This document shows, piece by piece, positions 42,330-55,573 of a stretch of DNA of 64,000 bases. The DNA is from Molossus alvarezi (lineage: Eukaryota; Chordata; Mammalia; Chiroptera; Molossidae), in the NCBI GenBank assembly GCA_037176705.1, contig CM073889.1, positions 58,459,596-58,523,595 on the forward strand, read 5' to 3'. The stretch's first letter is position 1. Every line of letters starts with the position of its first letter. A program made the position numbers and the translations under genes. The notes under the pieces were generated by a model that saw nothing but the letters and a program-made list of their open reading frames with translations, was not told the DNA's origin and searched no databases.

Positions 42330-43210
42330 AATGGACAAGTAACCGGCAAGACACAAATTACCAAAACTCATTCAGAAACAAAATATGACTAGCACTGTAT
42401 TTATTAAATAAGTAGAATTTACAATTTTAAACTTTCCTACAGTGAACAATCCAGGACCAGATGGTTTTGCTGTCAAATGCTATTGAACATTTAAGGAAGA
42501 AAAAACAAATTTTACACAAATTTGTCATGAAATGTATAATACATCATGACTAAATTTATTTCAGGAATGCAGGATTGATTCAACATATAAACAAGGAGAA
42601 AAAATAGTTACCTCAGTAGATGCAGAAAACAAAATTTAATACCTATTTATGATATAAACGCTCAGCAAAATGGGAATAGAAGAAAACATCCTCAATCTAG
42701 TAAAGGAACTATAAAAGAAGCAAGGGAAGGATGCCAACCATTAATAGTCAGCATTGCAGTAGAGGTCATGGGCAATCCAACAATGCAACAAACATAAGTA
42801 AAAAGCAAACAAATTTTGAAAGCTGTCTTTATTTGTATAATGACATGATTGTGTAACAAAGAAAATCTTAAGAACACAAAGCCAATATACAAAATCAATA
42901 GTATCTGTAAGTACTAGCTACAAATAACAGTGAATTGAAAATGAGATTATAACAGCATATAAAAAAAGAGATAATTAGGGACATGTTTAACAAAATATGT
43001 ATAAGACATGTATACTGAAACTATATAACATTGCTTAGCAAAATTAAAAATCTAAATGAATAGAAAGATACAATTTTCATAGATCAGAAGAGTCAGTATA
43101 AGTCATTCCTTTCTCTTCAAATCAATTTGTAGATTCCATGTAACCCTAATAAAAATTTCAGCAGATCTACTGGCAAAATAATTTTCTTTCATCAGAGAAT
43201 GTCTTTATTT
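42330..43210 (+). mobile_element. Old L1M ORF2 relic, plus strand
   Basis: Sense ORF2 landmarks are caatccaggaccagatggttttgctg (about 42450-42475), ggaatgcaggattgattcaacatataaac (about 42565-42595) and atgcagaaaac with ctcagcaaaatgggaatagaag (about 42620-42685). There are many stops. Confidence 0.75.
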
Positions 43211-44779
43211 TATTTTCATTCCTAATGGATATTTTTGCTGTATAATTTTGGGTTAACAGTGCTTTTGTTTCAACATGCTATGCTGGAATCCAAGATGGTG
43301 GAGGCGTAGGTGCAAGCTATACTCACCTTCTTCCAGGACAAAACTGGAATTACAATTAAATTATAGAACAATCATACTGAATAACCAACTGAAGACTAGC
43401 TGAAGAGAAGTCTTATAACCAACTATTTACAGAAGAAGCTACAATGAAATTGGTAGAAAGGGCAGAGGCATGAAGAGGGCTGGCCTTGCTCTCATGGGTG
43501 GCAGCTGAGGTTCTGGGGGATATCTCAGATGTGGGAGTTCCCTATGAGGAACTTGGGGTTTAAACTCCATGGCAGTCTCCCCAGCCCAGACCACCAGAGT
43601 CAGGAAAAGGCACCCATATAACATTTGACTGTAAAAGCAGTGGGGTTTCTGTTCTTCAGGGAGAGACAAGTCCCCAAGAAATACATGTGCCCCTTGAAAG
43701 GGACAACACACAAAATCTTGTTTGCAGCCACTTACCCTGGACTCTCACGGAGGGAGGGTAGATCAGACTAGAGTCACATTAGGAGAGTCTGGGGTTTGGG
43801 GCTCTAGGGAGAGAGCTGAAGGTACAGTCACCAGGATCCCTGTGCTGAATCATTCTCCCATACTGCAGATGCCATTCTTCTTGGGTGAAGCACTCCCCTC
43901 CATGTGGTATCAGCCTGGGGAAAAGCAATAGGCTCATCCTCTGGACTCACTTTTGCCTCATTCTGTAGAGCTTACACTCTTCTGAGGAGTCTGCTGCATT
44001 GACAAGGTTGTAGGTTACTGGGCAGACTAGAGATGTCAATAACTGAGTTGAGTGGCTTTGAGGCAGGGGCTATTTTTCCCACTCTTTCATGAACCTAACT
44101 GGTTCTTCCTCCTCATGGGAGATCTAGAACCACACTCTGGGCTTCCAGCAGACCTCCCCTCTGGGCTCTGGAAACCCCACTGCTAGTGGTTGCTCCCTGT
44201 TGAGGTTTGGGGCAACATATGGGAAAGAGTTCTGTGGCTCTGGGCAGGAGCCACACACTCACCTTCCCCAAAGCCTAACCAGTACTTACCATTCATGGGA
44301 CAACCAACTGCCTCTACCTGGTGACTGTGAACCTACCTCATATAACTGGAGTACTGCCAGAGGTTCTTTTATGACTGAGCCTAACAGGCAGCCAGCTGGC
44401 AAAGACAAGGGAAGGCAGATCTCAAGTTGCCTTGGGACATTTGCTGATCTGCCCCTGGGCCTGATGGTAGTAGAAGCCAGACTTGATGAGCAGCTTGGAC
44501 ATTCCCGTGTGCACCCAAGCCCAGCAGAGGCAGTCACAAACTGTGGGTCACTTTCAGCTCCAAACAGGTTGCCCAGGACCAATTACATGCAGTGTCTGAC
44601 ATTGACCTGCACCAGAGTTCCTCTTAGAAACCCAGAAACAACACACCCAGTGGTCAGCTTCATATAGCATCAGAGCAGGATCCAATAAGCTTCACAAGTG
44701 GCATATCCAAAGGGAGATCTTGGCAGGCACCAACCCCTGCTGAGGCAAATTCTTTGTCATCTAATCATCAGCTCACACG

Positions 44780-45090
44780 CTGTGGTCAGGGTTGAGCCTC
44801 ACAGTCAGCCTGAGGGTCAAAGCTAGGCACAAACAGGCCAATAGCAATCAAGACTCAATTACAACAGGAGAACCCACAAAATCCACATAAGAAACATTCC
44901 TGGATCTACAGCTTATTCCTGGATGCACCATTGGACCCCAAAGGACACCTGCTACAGAAGGCCACCCCATGAAGACTGAAAGTCATAGCAGATCTATTTA
45001 ATACATAAAAACAAACACAAAGAGACAGCCAAAATGGGGAGACAAAGAAACAGTTCCCAAATGAATAAACAGGAGAAATTTCCAGAAAAA
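44780..45090 (+). repeat. First copy of a ~300-bp duplicated L1 5'UTR segment (second at about 45830-46145)
   Basis: Both copies run gtggtcagggttgag / gtggacagggttgag, cacagtcagcctgaggg / cacaacaagcctaaggg, acaggaggatccatataacccacac-type text, gcaacaaacata, ggggagacaaagaa and a final ccagaaaaaga. They lie about 1.05 kb apart in the same element. They differ at many positions, so this is an old duplication or a recombined subfamily structure. Confidence 0.65.
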
Positions 45091-45417
45091 GATCCTGCAC
45101 TAGAGAACCTCCATGGAGACCCAGGATCGACAAACATAGGGTCCAGATTCAACAGCATCAGGGCAAAATCTAGTGAACTCTACAAATAGCAGATCCAAAA
45201 GGTTTCTGTTTGGTTTTTTATTTTTATTTTTTTCTCTTTTTCATAGGCTCTTATTTCTATCTTTCCTTTTAGTTTATTCTTTTTTCTCTTTACTTTTTTT
45301 TCCTTTTCTCATTTCTTTTCCCATTTTTATTTCCCGATTCTATATTTTATTCTATTCTCATTGTTCTTACTTTTAAAAATTATTATTTTACTTATTTTTA
45401 CTTTTACATTTTCTTTT

Positions 45418-45418
45418 A

Positions 45419-45462
<44 letters not shown>

Positions 45463-45634
45463 AGATAGAGGAAGGGAGAGATAGAAACATTGATATGAAA
45501 GAGAAACATTGATCAGCTGCCTCCTGCACATCCCCCACTGGGGATTGAGCCCACAACCTGGGCATGTGTCCTGACAGGGAATCAAACTGGGATCTCTCAG
45601 TTCATGGGATGATGCCTCAATACACTGAGCCACA
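45418..45634 (-). mobile_element. Ves SINE, minus strand, with long (TC)20 tract
   Basis: On the minus strand it has a tggctcagtgtattgaggca head, a gatcccagtttgattccctg box B region and a ttgatcagctg body. The (TC)20 at 45421-45460 is the expanded GA tract of the SINE body. It lies inside the 5'UTR of the sense L1. Confidence 0.85.
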
Positions 45635-46099
45635 CTATTATATATATATATATATAATCTTTTTTTTTGTCTTCTCTAATTCTTTTGGTCTAGTGTCATT
45701 ATTTTTTTAGATTTTTGTTGTTGTTGTTGTGATTGTTATTCTTATTGTTGTTGTTCTGCTTTCTTTGTGTCTTGTTTTTGATTTGGTCTGGTTTTGCCTA
45801 GTTTTTTACTGTCAGTACCTGTATAACAGTTGGCATGATGTGGACAGGGTTGAGACTCACAACAAGCCTAAGGGCTGAACCCACCCCAGAACAGACAATA
45901 TCAATCAAGGCCCAAATTCAACAGGAGGATCCATATAACCCACACAAGAGACATTCCCAAAACACCCAGTTCAGAAGGAAAAAGAGGGTACACCACTGGG
46001 TCCTACAAGGAAGGTCATCTCATCAACAATGGGAAGCATAGCAGTCTTATCCAATACACAGCAACAAACATATAGAACAGCAAATATTGGGGAAACAAA

Positions 46100-47065
46100 G
46101 AATCAGGTCAAAATGAAATAACAAGAGGAATCCCCAGAAAAAGAGCAAAATAAAATGGAGGCAAGCAATTTATCAGATATAGTTCAAAATAATGATTTTA
46201 AGAATGCTCAAACACCTTAGTGAGAGCTACAACAAACTTAATAAGAACTCCAAGAAACTTAGTGGAAATGGCATCAGCATTAAAATGGACATACAAAGCA
46301 CAAATAAGAACCAGTTGGAAATGAAGAATGACATAGGTGAAATAAAGAATACCCTGTAAGGAATTAACAGAAGGTAAGAAGAAGCTAAGGATCAAATCAG
46401 CAAATCAGAAGACAAGGTAGAACAAAAACATTCAATTAGAGCAGAAAAAAGAAAAATCAATAAAGCATGAAGACAGTTTAAGAGAATTTTGGGACACAGT
46501 GAAATTGAGCAACATCTGCTTCAAGGGGTACCAGAAGAAGAAGAAAGTGAGCAAGAGACAGAGAACCTGTTTGAAGAAATAATGACAGAAAACTACCCTA
46601 ATCTGGTAAAGAAAAAAATCACACAAGTTCAGGAAGCACAGAAAGTTTCAATCAAAATAAACACAAAAAGGTTCACAGCAAGACACATCATACATAAAAT
46701 GACAAACGTGAAAGAGAGAAAAAAAAAATGTAAGGGCAGCAAGAGAGAGACAGTAAGTGACCTACAGAGAAGCTCCCATAAAACTATCAGCTGATTTCTC
46801 AATAGAAACACTACAGGCCAGAAGGAAATGGCATGAAGTATTCCAAGTAATGAAAAGCAAGGATCTGAAACCAAGATTACTCTATACAGCAAGGCTATCA
46901 TTTGGAATTGAAAGTGAAATAAAGAGCCTTCAGGACGAAAAACAAACAAACAAAAAACTAAAGGAGTCCATTACCATCAAACCAGCATTGCAGGAAATGC
47001 TAAAGATTGTTGTAATAAGAAATGTATATAGAGAGGAACATAGATATAAAGAATTAAAATGTTAA
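46100..47065 (+). pseudogene. L1 ORF1 relic
   Basis: Two overlapping frames carry the protein: 46489-46794 (EQETENLFEEIMTENYPNLV, then RFTARHIIHKM) and 46757-47065 (PIKLSADFSIETLQARRKWH, then RLLYTARLSFGIESEIKS). A frameshift near 46740-46790 separates them. Earlier stops break the coiled-coil part. ORF1p normally binds L1 RNA as a trimer. Confidence 0.85.
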
Positions 47066-48701
47066 ATACATACCTATCAATAATAACCTTAAATGTAAAT
47101 GGATTAAATGTTCCAGTCAAAAGACACAGGGTAGCTAAGTGGATAAGAATACATGTCCCGTATCTCAGCTGTCTGCAAGAGACTCACTTCAGACCAAAAG
47201 ACTCACACAGGATGAAAATAAAGGAATAGAAAAAATTTTTCATGAAAATGGAAACTAAAGAAAGCTGGTGTAGCAATACTTATATCTGACAAAATAGACT
47301 TCAAAACAAAGTCTTCAAGAAGAGGCAAAGAAGGTCACTACATAATACTAAAAGGATCAATCCAACAAGAGGATATAACACTGGTCAACACACATTCACC
47401 CAACACAGGAACACCAAAATATATTTTTAAAAATCCTAGAGGACTTTAAGGGAGAGATTGACAGCCATACAGTCATAGTAGAGGACTTTAACACCCCATT
47501 GACATCACTGGATAGATGTTTCAGACAAAAACTCAACAAGGAAAGGGTGATCTTAAAGGACACACTAGATCAAATGGATTTAATTGGTATTTTCAGAACT
47601 TTTCATCTCAAAGCTGAAAAATATACATTCTTTTCAAGTGCACATGGTACATTCTCAAAGACAGACCATATATAGGAAAAAACACAAGTCTCTACAAGTT
47701 CAAGAACATTGAAGTCATATCAACCATCTTCTCAGATTACAGTGACATGAAAATTGAAATCAACTACAATAAAAAAAACCTCAAAGACATTCAAATATAT
47801 GCAGGTTTAATAGCATGTTATTAAAGAAAGAGTGAATAGATTACCAATGAGATCAAGGGAGAAACAAAAAAACTTTCTGGAAAAAAATGAAAATGAACAC
47901 ACAACAACCCAAAACCTATGGGACACAGAGAAAGCAGTCCTGACAGGGAAGTACATAGCGTTAAAGGCCTAACTCAAGAAACAAAAAATAGGTCAAATAA
48001 TCTAACCCAACAACTGAAATAATTCTTAAGAAAAAAGCACAAGCTCAGAGTAAATAGAAGAAAGAAAATAATAAAGACCAGAGTGAAAATAAATCACATA
48101 GAGATTGAAAAAACAAACAAACAAAACATCAATGAAACCAAGATCTTGTTCTTTGAAAAGATAAATAAAATTGATGAACCTTTAGCCAGACTTATTAAGA
48201 AATAAACAGAGAAGACACAAATAAATAAAATCAGAAATAAAATATGCTAAGTAACAATTGATATCACAGATATACAAAGAATTGTAAGAAAATACTATGA
48301 AAAACAAAACTATATTCCAACAAAATGGAAAACCTGGGTGAAGTGGACAGATTCCTGGAAACATGAAATCTTTCAAAATTGAAGCAGAAAAAATTCAGAA
48401 AAGGAGAATAGGTTGATAACAACTAATGAAATTGAAGAAGTAATATAAAAAACTTCCAGCGAACAGAAGTCATGGATGAGATGGCTTCATAAGTGAGTTT
48501 TACCAAACTTTCACAGATAAATTAACAACATCCTTCCACAAACAATTACAAAAAATTGAGGAAAGACTTCAAATCTCTTTGTATGAGGCCAGTATTATAA
48601 TAATTCCAAAACCATAAAAAGACACTACAAAGAAAAAAATTAAAGGCCAATATCCCTGATGAACCTAGACACTAAAATTCTCAACAAAATATTAGCAAAT
48701 C

Positions 48702-48961
48702 GCCCTGGCCGGTTGTGGCTCAGCGGTTGGAGCGTCGGCCTGCGGTACAGAGAGACCTGGGTTCGGTTCCGCTAAGGGCACGTACCTCGGTTGCAGTTTG
48801 TCCCCGGCCCTGGTTGGTCATGCGGGTGGCAGCCACTCGATGTGTCCCTTCACGTCAATGTTTCTCTCTCTCTCTCTTCCTCTCTCTCCCTCCCGCTCTA
48901 TCTGAACAACAACAACAAAAAAATGGAAAACTGTCCTCGGGTGAGGATAAAAAATATATAT
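48702..48961 (+). mobile_element. Ves SINE, plus strand, with 13-bp target duplication
   Basis: It begins at the intact head ccctggccggttgtggctcagc and contains ggttcggttccgctaaggg. It ends in (CAA)n plus A-rich and AT tail sequence. ATATTAGCAAATC is exact at 48689-48701 and 48962-48974, so it is a young copy. It sits in the L1 ORF2 relic just before the antisense L1 insertion. Confidence 0.94.
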
Positions 48962-48992
48962 ATATTAGCAAATCAGATCCAGCAATACATTT

Positions 48993-50386
48993 TTTTATTT
49001 TATTTTATTTTTCATTTTATTTTTGTTACAGATGGTTCTTCTTTTTTACACCATTGACACCCTCCTTCCCATTGCCCCCCACCCCATCCCTGGCTTTGCT
49101 GTCCATGTCCATTAATTATGCATACATGCATATAAATTCTGTGGTTTATCTCTTCCCTCCCCCCAAGACCCCCTCTTCTGAGGGTTGTCAGTCTGTACCC
49201 TACTTTCATGTTTCTGGGTCTACCCTATTCCTCAGACTGTTGTGTTTATTATATTCCATAAATAAGTGAGATCATGGGGTATTTGTCTTTTTCTGCTTGG
49301 CTTGTTTCACTTAGGATGGTATTTTTCAGGTCCTTCTATGTTGTCTCAAAGGATAAGAGATCTTTCTTTCTTACAGCTGCATAGTACTTCACTGTGTATA
49401 TGTACCACAGCTTTTTTATCCATTCGTCTACTGATGGACACTTGGGCTGTTTCCAGATTTTAGCTATTGTAAATAGTGCTGCTATGAACATGGGGGTACA
49501 TATATTCTTTCTGATTGGTGTGTCAGGCTTCTTAGGGTATATTCCTAGAAGTGGGATCACTGGGTCAAATGGAAGTTCAATTTTTAATTTTTTGAGGTAA
49601 CACCATATTTTCTTTCTTTTTTAAAAAATTTAATTTATTTTTGTTACAGATGTTTCTCCTTTTTCCCCCAATGACACTTAGCCATTTGTATATCCTGTTT
49701 GGAGAGGTGTCTATTCAGCTCCTCTGCCCATTTTTTAATTGGGTTATTTGTCTTTCTTTTGTTGAGTTGTATGAGTACTCTATATATTTTGGAAATCAAC
49801 CCCTTATCTGATGTATCATTGGCAATGATGTTTTCCCATACAGTGGATTGCCTTTCCATTTTGATGATTGTATCTTTTGCTGTTCATAAGCTTCTTAGTT
49901 TGATGTAGTTTCATGTATTCATTTTTTTCTTTGTTTCTATTGCCTTAGGTGATGTACTGGTGAAAATTCTGCTGCATATGAAGTCTGAAATTGTGTTGCC
50001 TACATTTTCTTCTAGAATTTTTATGGATTCGCAGGTCACATTTAAGTCTTTTATCCATTTTGAGTTTATTCTTGTGTAGGGTGTAAGTTGATGGTCTAGT
50101 TTTATTTATTTTATTTTTTTGCATGTAGCTGTCCAATTTTCCCTACACCATTTATTAAAGAGGCTGTCTTTACTCCACTGTATGTTCTTGCTACCTTTGT
50201 CAAATATTAATTGAGCATATTGCCTTGGGTCCATTTCTGGGTTTTCTGTTCTGTTCCACTGGTCTATATTCCTGTTCTTGTGCCAGTACCAGGCTGTTTT
50301 GATTACAGACACTTTGTAGTATAACCTGATATCTGGTATTTTGATCCCACTTACTTTGTTTTTCTTTTTCAAGATTCCAGCAACAC
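48993..50386 (-). mobile_element. 5'-truncated LINE-1, minus strand, inserted in the sense L1
   Basis: It starts with a T-rich tail and the 3'UTR signature (ttgttacagatggttc), continues through the ORF2 C-terminus, and is cut at tttctttttcaagatt. The flanks CCAGCAATACATTT (48979-48992) and CCAGCAACACATTT (50387-50400) form a 14-bp duplication with one mismatch. Inside it, 49612-49677 is another L1 3'-end scrap that replaces about 300 bp of ORF2. Confidence 0.88.
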
Positions 50387-51939
50387 ATTTAAAAAAATCA
50401 TACACCATGACCAATTTATATGGAACCTAAGAAGACCCCAAATAGCTGTAGCAATCTTGAGAAAGAAAAACAAAGTAGGAGTGATCATGATACCAGATAT
50501 TAAGTTATACTACAAAGCCATTGTAATCAAAACAGCCTGGTACTGGCATAATAACAGGCACATAGATCAATGAAACAGAACAGAGATCTCAGAAATTTAC
50601 CCAAACCATTATGTTCAATTAATATTTAAAAAAGAAGGGGAGAGCATACAATGGAGTAAACACAGACTTTTCAATAAATGGCATTGGGAAATTTGGACAA
50701 GTACATGCAAAAAACAAAGAAACTAGACCATCACCTTACACCATACACAAAAATAAACTCAAAATGTATAAAATTGTTAAGTGTAAGTTGTGAAACCATA
50801 AAATCCTAGGATAAAATGTAGGCAACAAAATTTCAGTCATTGTACTTAGCAGAATTTTTACCAATACATTGCCTAGGACAAGACAAACATGGGAAAAAAT
50901 AAAAAATGTGACTACATCAAACTAAAAAGCTTCTGCACAGCAAAAGAAACCAGTATTGAAATTAATAGGAAACCCATTGTTCAGGAAAACATATTTGCCA
51001 ATGATACATCTAATAAGGGGTTCATTTCCAAAATATATAAAGTGCTCATACAACTAACAAAAGGAAGACAATCCAACTAAAAAAACATGAGTGGAGGTCC
51101 TGAATAGACATTTCTCCAAAAAGGACATACAAATGGCCCAGAGACATGAAAAAATTCTCAAATTAATAATCATCAGAGAGATGCAAATTAAAATGACAGT
51201 GAGTACCACCTCACACCTGCCAGAATGGCTACCATCAATAAATCAACAAAAAGTGCTGGCAAGAACATGGAGATAAGGGAACCATAGTACACTGCTGGCA
51301 GGATTGCAGATTATACAACCATGAAGACATCAGTATGGAATTTTCTCAAAAAATTAAAAATTGAAGATCTATTTGACCCAGTGATCCCACTCCTAGGAAT
51401 ATATCCTAATAATCCCAAAACACCAATCTGAAAGAATATATTAACCCTTATGTTTATAACCATGCTATTCACAATAGCTAAGACCTGGAAACAGCCCAAG
51501 GGCCCATCAGTAGATGAATGGATAAAAAAGCTGTGGTATATATACACAATGGAATACTATGCAGCTGTAAAAAAGAAGGATCTCTTACCCTTTGATATAT
51601 CATGGAGGGACCTGGAGAGAATTCTGCTAAATGAAATAAGCCAGTCAGAGAAAGACAAGTATCACATGATCTCACTTGTGGAATATAATAAACAAAATAA
51701 ACTGATGAATTAAATAGACAGAGACATGAAAACATGGAACAGACTGATGTATCTCAGAGGGAAGGGGGAAGGGGGCAGGAAGAGTAATTTATATCCATAT
51801 ATGCATTACTCATTGGACATAGACAATAGGGTGTTTAAGGCTGGGCCAGGGCAGGAACAGGGAAGAGGGGGATAGTAGGGGAAAATGAGTGGACATCTAT
51901 AATGATTTCCACAATAAAAATTTTTTTTAAAAAAGATAC

Positions 51940-52285
51940 CAATGGCGTAATTCACAGAAATAGACCAAATACTCCAAGAATCTTATGGAACCAAAGGAGT
52001 TTCTGAAGAGCCACAGCAATCTTGGGAAAGAAGAACAAAGTCAGAGGAATCACCCTACCTGATATCAAACTACACTACAAGGCCATAGTAATCAAAACAG
52101 CATGATACTGGCATAATACTGGCATAATATAGATCAATGGAACAAAATAAGAGCCCAGAAATAAACCAATGGCTTTATAGTCAATTCGTATTTTACAAAA
52201 GAGTTAAAATATACAATGAGCTAAAGATAGTTTATTCAATAAATGGTAACAGATCTGACTAGAATTCAGAGCAGTAAAAAGGGCC
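51940..52285 (+). mobile_element. L1 ORF2 fragment, plus strand
   Basis: A sense ORF2 segment (ccaagaatcttatggaacc, then ctgatatcaaactacactacaaggcc, then taatcaaaacagcatgatactgg) begins immediately after the 3' tail of the previous L1. It may be the host L1 into which the larger one inserted. Confidence 0.8.
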
Positions 52286-53410
52286 TATATAAATGATGAT
52301 ATGGTGGCTGGCAACCTTAAGTTCTTTCACTTAAAAATAGTTACACCAGGAATGTATAAAATTACTTTTATTGAAAGAAATAAAAAAATATCTAGAATAA
52401 ATTGTAAAAATACCCCCTTACTATCTTCCCACTTCCACTTCTCTTCCCAGATTGAGGCATTTCTTGTTAGTCCCTTTTCTGTGTATTTTCATACATACAG
52501 AGGTACATAAGTACGTTACCATACAATCTTTTATAGTAGTTTAGCATAAATTATTTGAAATACATGGATCTGTGAATTCATCATTTAATAAGGTCTCTTC
52601 ATGTCAGAACATACAGATCTATCCATTTTGAAGTCAGTATAGTATTACTACCAAATACATTTTAAAGTACATTCTACAAAAGAGGTTGTAACAAAACAAC
52701 TAGGTTCTAAAACTTTTGATTGGAAAATACTCATGATTGTATTAAATTACTTCCATGCTTAATTACATATTAATGAAGACAAAGTCTCATAGAAATTTTC
52801 TCTTACCTTTTATTCTTTTAGAAACAGAATTTATGTATTGTTTGATCTATGAAAGGCCAAGTGTTCTTAAAAGAAATAGTTAGGTAGAAAATACTGGAAT
52901 ACCACCTAACAAGCATATATTATTGAATGCTTGGATCCCATAAGAAAGAAATAGAACTAATTTTTTTAAAAAACTTATATATCTAAAGATAATGGGAATT
53001 CGAAATGACAGTTCTGTTTAAAATTTTAGTTCTTTTTTCATTGTTGTTAAACTGATAACTAACAAAATTAAACACTAACTACATCTTGTTTAAATGTATT
53101 TGTACACACAGATGTACACAAAACATGTGTATTTTTTGAGAGTAGGTATCTCTGGATGGTGGGATATATTCAAGGTAATTCTTATTCTTTTGTGAAATAA
53201 TCCAATTTTTAAAATAATGCATACATATTAGTTTTCTTCATTAAAAAAATTGAAGCAATAAAATGCATTAATAAATGGGGCGATGGGGAGAAAGAAAAAT
53301 GATGTAACAATTTCTTTTCGCTTCCATGGTTTCTAATGAAACATCCCCATAATGTGAATTGTTGTTCCTCTACAGGTAATATGTTGATTTTCTCTAAAAC
53401 TTTGTAGTTT
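52286..53410. other. Unassigned A/T-rich sequence
   Basis: No gene and no recognised repeat. The sequence is unique-looking and very A/T-rich. Confidence 0.55.
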
Positions 53411-53880
53411 TTATTTTTTTTTAATATTTTACTTTTTCAAAATGAGGATTAAATATCATTTTATTATTTTTTAATTTTTAATAATTTATTTTTGTTACAG
53501 ATGTTTCTCCCTTTTCCCCCATTGATACCATCCTCCCTACCCCCTCCACTTCATACCCAGCTTTATTGTCCTTGTCCACTGGCTATGCATAATGCATATA
53601 AGTTCTGTGGTTTATCTCTTTCTTCCCCCCACCATCCCCTCTTCTAAAATTGTCAGTCTGTACCCTACTTCCACATCTCTGGGTCTACCCAATTCCTCAA
53701 ACTATTATATTTATTATATTCTACAAATAAGTGTAGCATGTGATATTTGTCTTTCTCTACTTGGCTTTTTTTGCTGAGGATAATATTATCCAGGTCCCTC
53801 CATGTCATCTCAAAGGACAAGAGATCTTTGTCTTACAGCTGCATAGTACTTTATTGTGTATATGTACCACAGCTTTTTTA
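53411..53880 (-). mobile_element. L1 3' end, minus strand
   Basis: A T/A-rich tail and ttgttacagatgtttctcc, then the 3'UTR and ORF2 end to gtaccacagctttttta, where a sense L1 begins. It may be the severed 3' end of the minus-strand L1 at 57346-61393, but about 2 kb of ORF2 between them is missing. Confidence 0.85.
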
Positions 53881-54367
53881 GCCAGAGCAGAAATAAATGA
53901 CATAGAGACCAAAAAAAAAAAAAAAAACAATTCAAAGGATCAATGAAAAAAAGAGCTGGTTTTTCAAAAAGATAAACAAGATTGATGGACCCTTAGCTAG
54001 ACTCACCAAGAAACAAGGAGAGAGGACCCAAAAACACAAAATCAGAAATGAAAGAGGAGAAGTAACAACAGACAACACAGAAATACAAATGATAGTTAAC
54101 AGCCACTATGAACAACTAAATGGCAAATTCGACAATCTAAGCGAAATGGACAAATTTCTAGAAACTCACAGTCTCCCAAAACTGGACTGGGAAGAGATAG
54201 AAAACATGATCAGACCAATAACAACTAAGGAAATTGAAGAGGTAATCAAGACTCTCCCAGCAAACAAAAGCCCAGGCCCAGAAAGCTTCACAGGGAAATT
54301 TTATTGAACATTCAAAAAAGAACTAACACCCATTCTCCTCAAACTATTTCAAAAAATTTAAAAAGAA

Positions 54368-54721
54368 ACCTGGAAAGCATCATCCTAAGTGAAACAAGCC
54401 AAACAGAGAAAGACAAGTTTCATATGATCTCACTTATTTGTGGAATATAATGAACATAACAGTCTGAGGAAGGGGGTAGTCCCAGAGAGGCGGAAGTGGG
54501 ATACAGACTGACAATCCCCTAAATAGGGTGGTGGTGGTGAAGAGATAAACCACAGAATTTATATGCATGTATGCATGAACAGTGGACATGGACAACAAAC
54601 TGGGGAAAGGGCAGGGAGGGAGGGGGAGGGGGGAATCAGTGGGGGTGAAAAGGAAAAACATCTGTAACAAAAATTAATTAATAAAAAATAAATTAATTAA
54701 AAATAAATAAATAAAATAAAT
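54368..54721 (+). mobile_element. 5'-truncated L1 3' end inserted in L1, with target duplication
   Basis: The segment has the ORF2 end (cctaagtgaaacaagccaaacag), 3'UTR and an A-rich tail. AAAAAGAA flanks it at 54360-54367 and 54722-54729. Removing it restores the ORF2 text caaaaaatttaaaaagaaggaagacttcc seen in the other copies. It is the same orientation as its host. Confidence 0.87.
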
Positions 54722-55514
54722 AAAAAGAAGGAAGACTTCCAAACTCGTTCTATGAGGCCAGCATAATTCTAATTTCAAAACCAGAAAAAGACACTACAAA
54801 GATAGAAAACTACAAGCCAATATCTCTGATGAACATAGATGCCAAAATCCTGAACAAAATACAAGCAAATCAGATCCAGCAATACCTCAAAAAAATTATT
54901 CACCATTACTAAGTGGGATTCATTCCAGGGATGCAAGGCTGGTACAATATTTGCAAATCAATAAATGTGATACATCACATAAACAAAATGAAGGATAAAA
55001 ACCACATGATCATATCAATAGATGCTGAAAAAGCATTCAACAAAATCCAGCATCAATTTCTGATAAAAATGCTCAGTAATGTGGGAATAGAGGGATCATA
55101 TCTTGACATAATAAAGGCCATATATGAAAGACCTACAGCCAACATGATACTCAGTGGGCAGAACCTAAAAACATTTTCCTTAAGAATAGGAACAATACAG
55201 GGATGTCCACTTTTGCCACTCTTATTTAACATAGTACTGGAAGTCTTAGCCAAAGCAATCAGACATGAGGAAAAAAATAAAAGGGTTCCAAATTGGAAAG
55301 TAGGAAGTGAAACTGTCATTATTTGCAGATGACATAATATTATACATAGAAAACCCTAAAGACTCCATTAAAAATCTACTAGACTTAATAAATGAATTTG
55401 GCAAAGTAGCAGGATACAAAATTAACATCAGGAAATCGACAGCATTTGTATACACCAATGATGAACTCAGAGAAAGAGAAACTGAAAAAACAATCCCATT
55501 TACCATCACAGCAA

Positions 55515-55534
55515 TAAGTAAGTAAGTAAGTAAG

Positions 55535-55573
<39 letters not shown>

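Larger units (their letters stand above)
47066..51713 (+). pseudogene. L1 ORF2 relic with insertion and internal deletion
   Basis: The endonuclease part is readable in pieces at about 47090-48000, the linker at 48000-48700, then a Ves SINE and an antisense L1. The C-terminal part resumes at about 50412. The reverse transcriptase catalytic block with the FADD motif is missing. The last open block, 51450-51713, encodes the L1 C-terminal KTWKQPKGPSVDEWIKKLWY segment. Confidence 0.85.
43290..51935 (+). mobile_element. LINE-1, older subfamily, plus strand, with nested insertions
   Basis: The 5' end is at aagatggtggaggcgtagg near 43296. A long 5'UTR runs to about 46100, the ORF1 relic to 47065, the ORF2 relic to about 51713, and the 3'UTR with tail to 51935. 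Ves copies at 45418 and 48702 and an antisense L1 at 48993-50386 are inserted in it. ORF2 jumps at about 50412 from cacaccatgacc to aatttatatggaacc. This removes about 0.85 kb that normally encodes the reverse transcriptase core. Confidence 0.88.

Noticed and set aside
44200..44667. A 155-codon open frame.
   Set aside because: It lies in the 5'UTR of the plus-strand L1 and shows no protein family features.
48702..48780. tRNA gene from the tRNA-like head of a Ves SINE.
   Set aside because: The segment continues into a SINE body and A-rich tail with a target duplication, so it is a retroposon, not a tRNA gene. The same applies to the other Ves copies.
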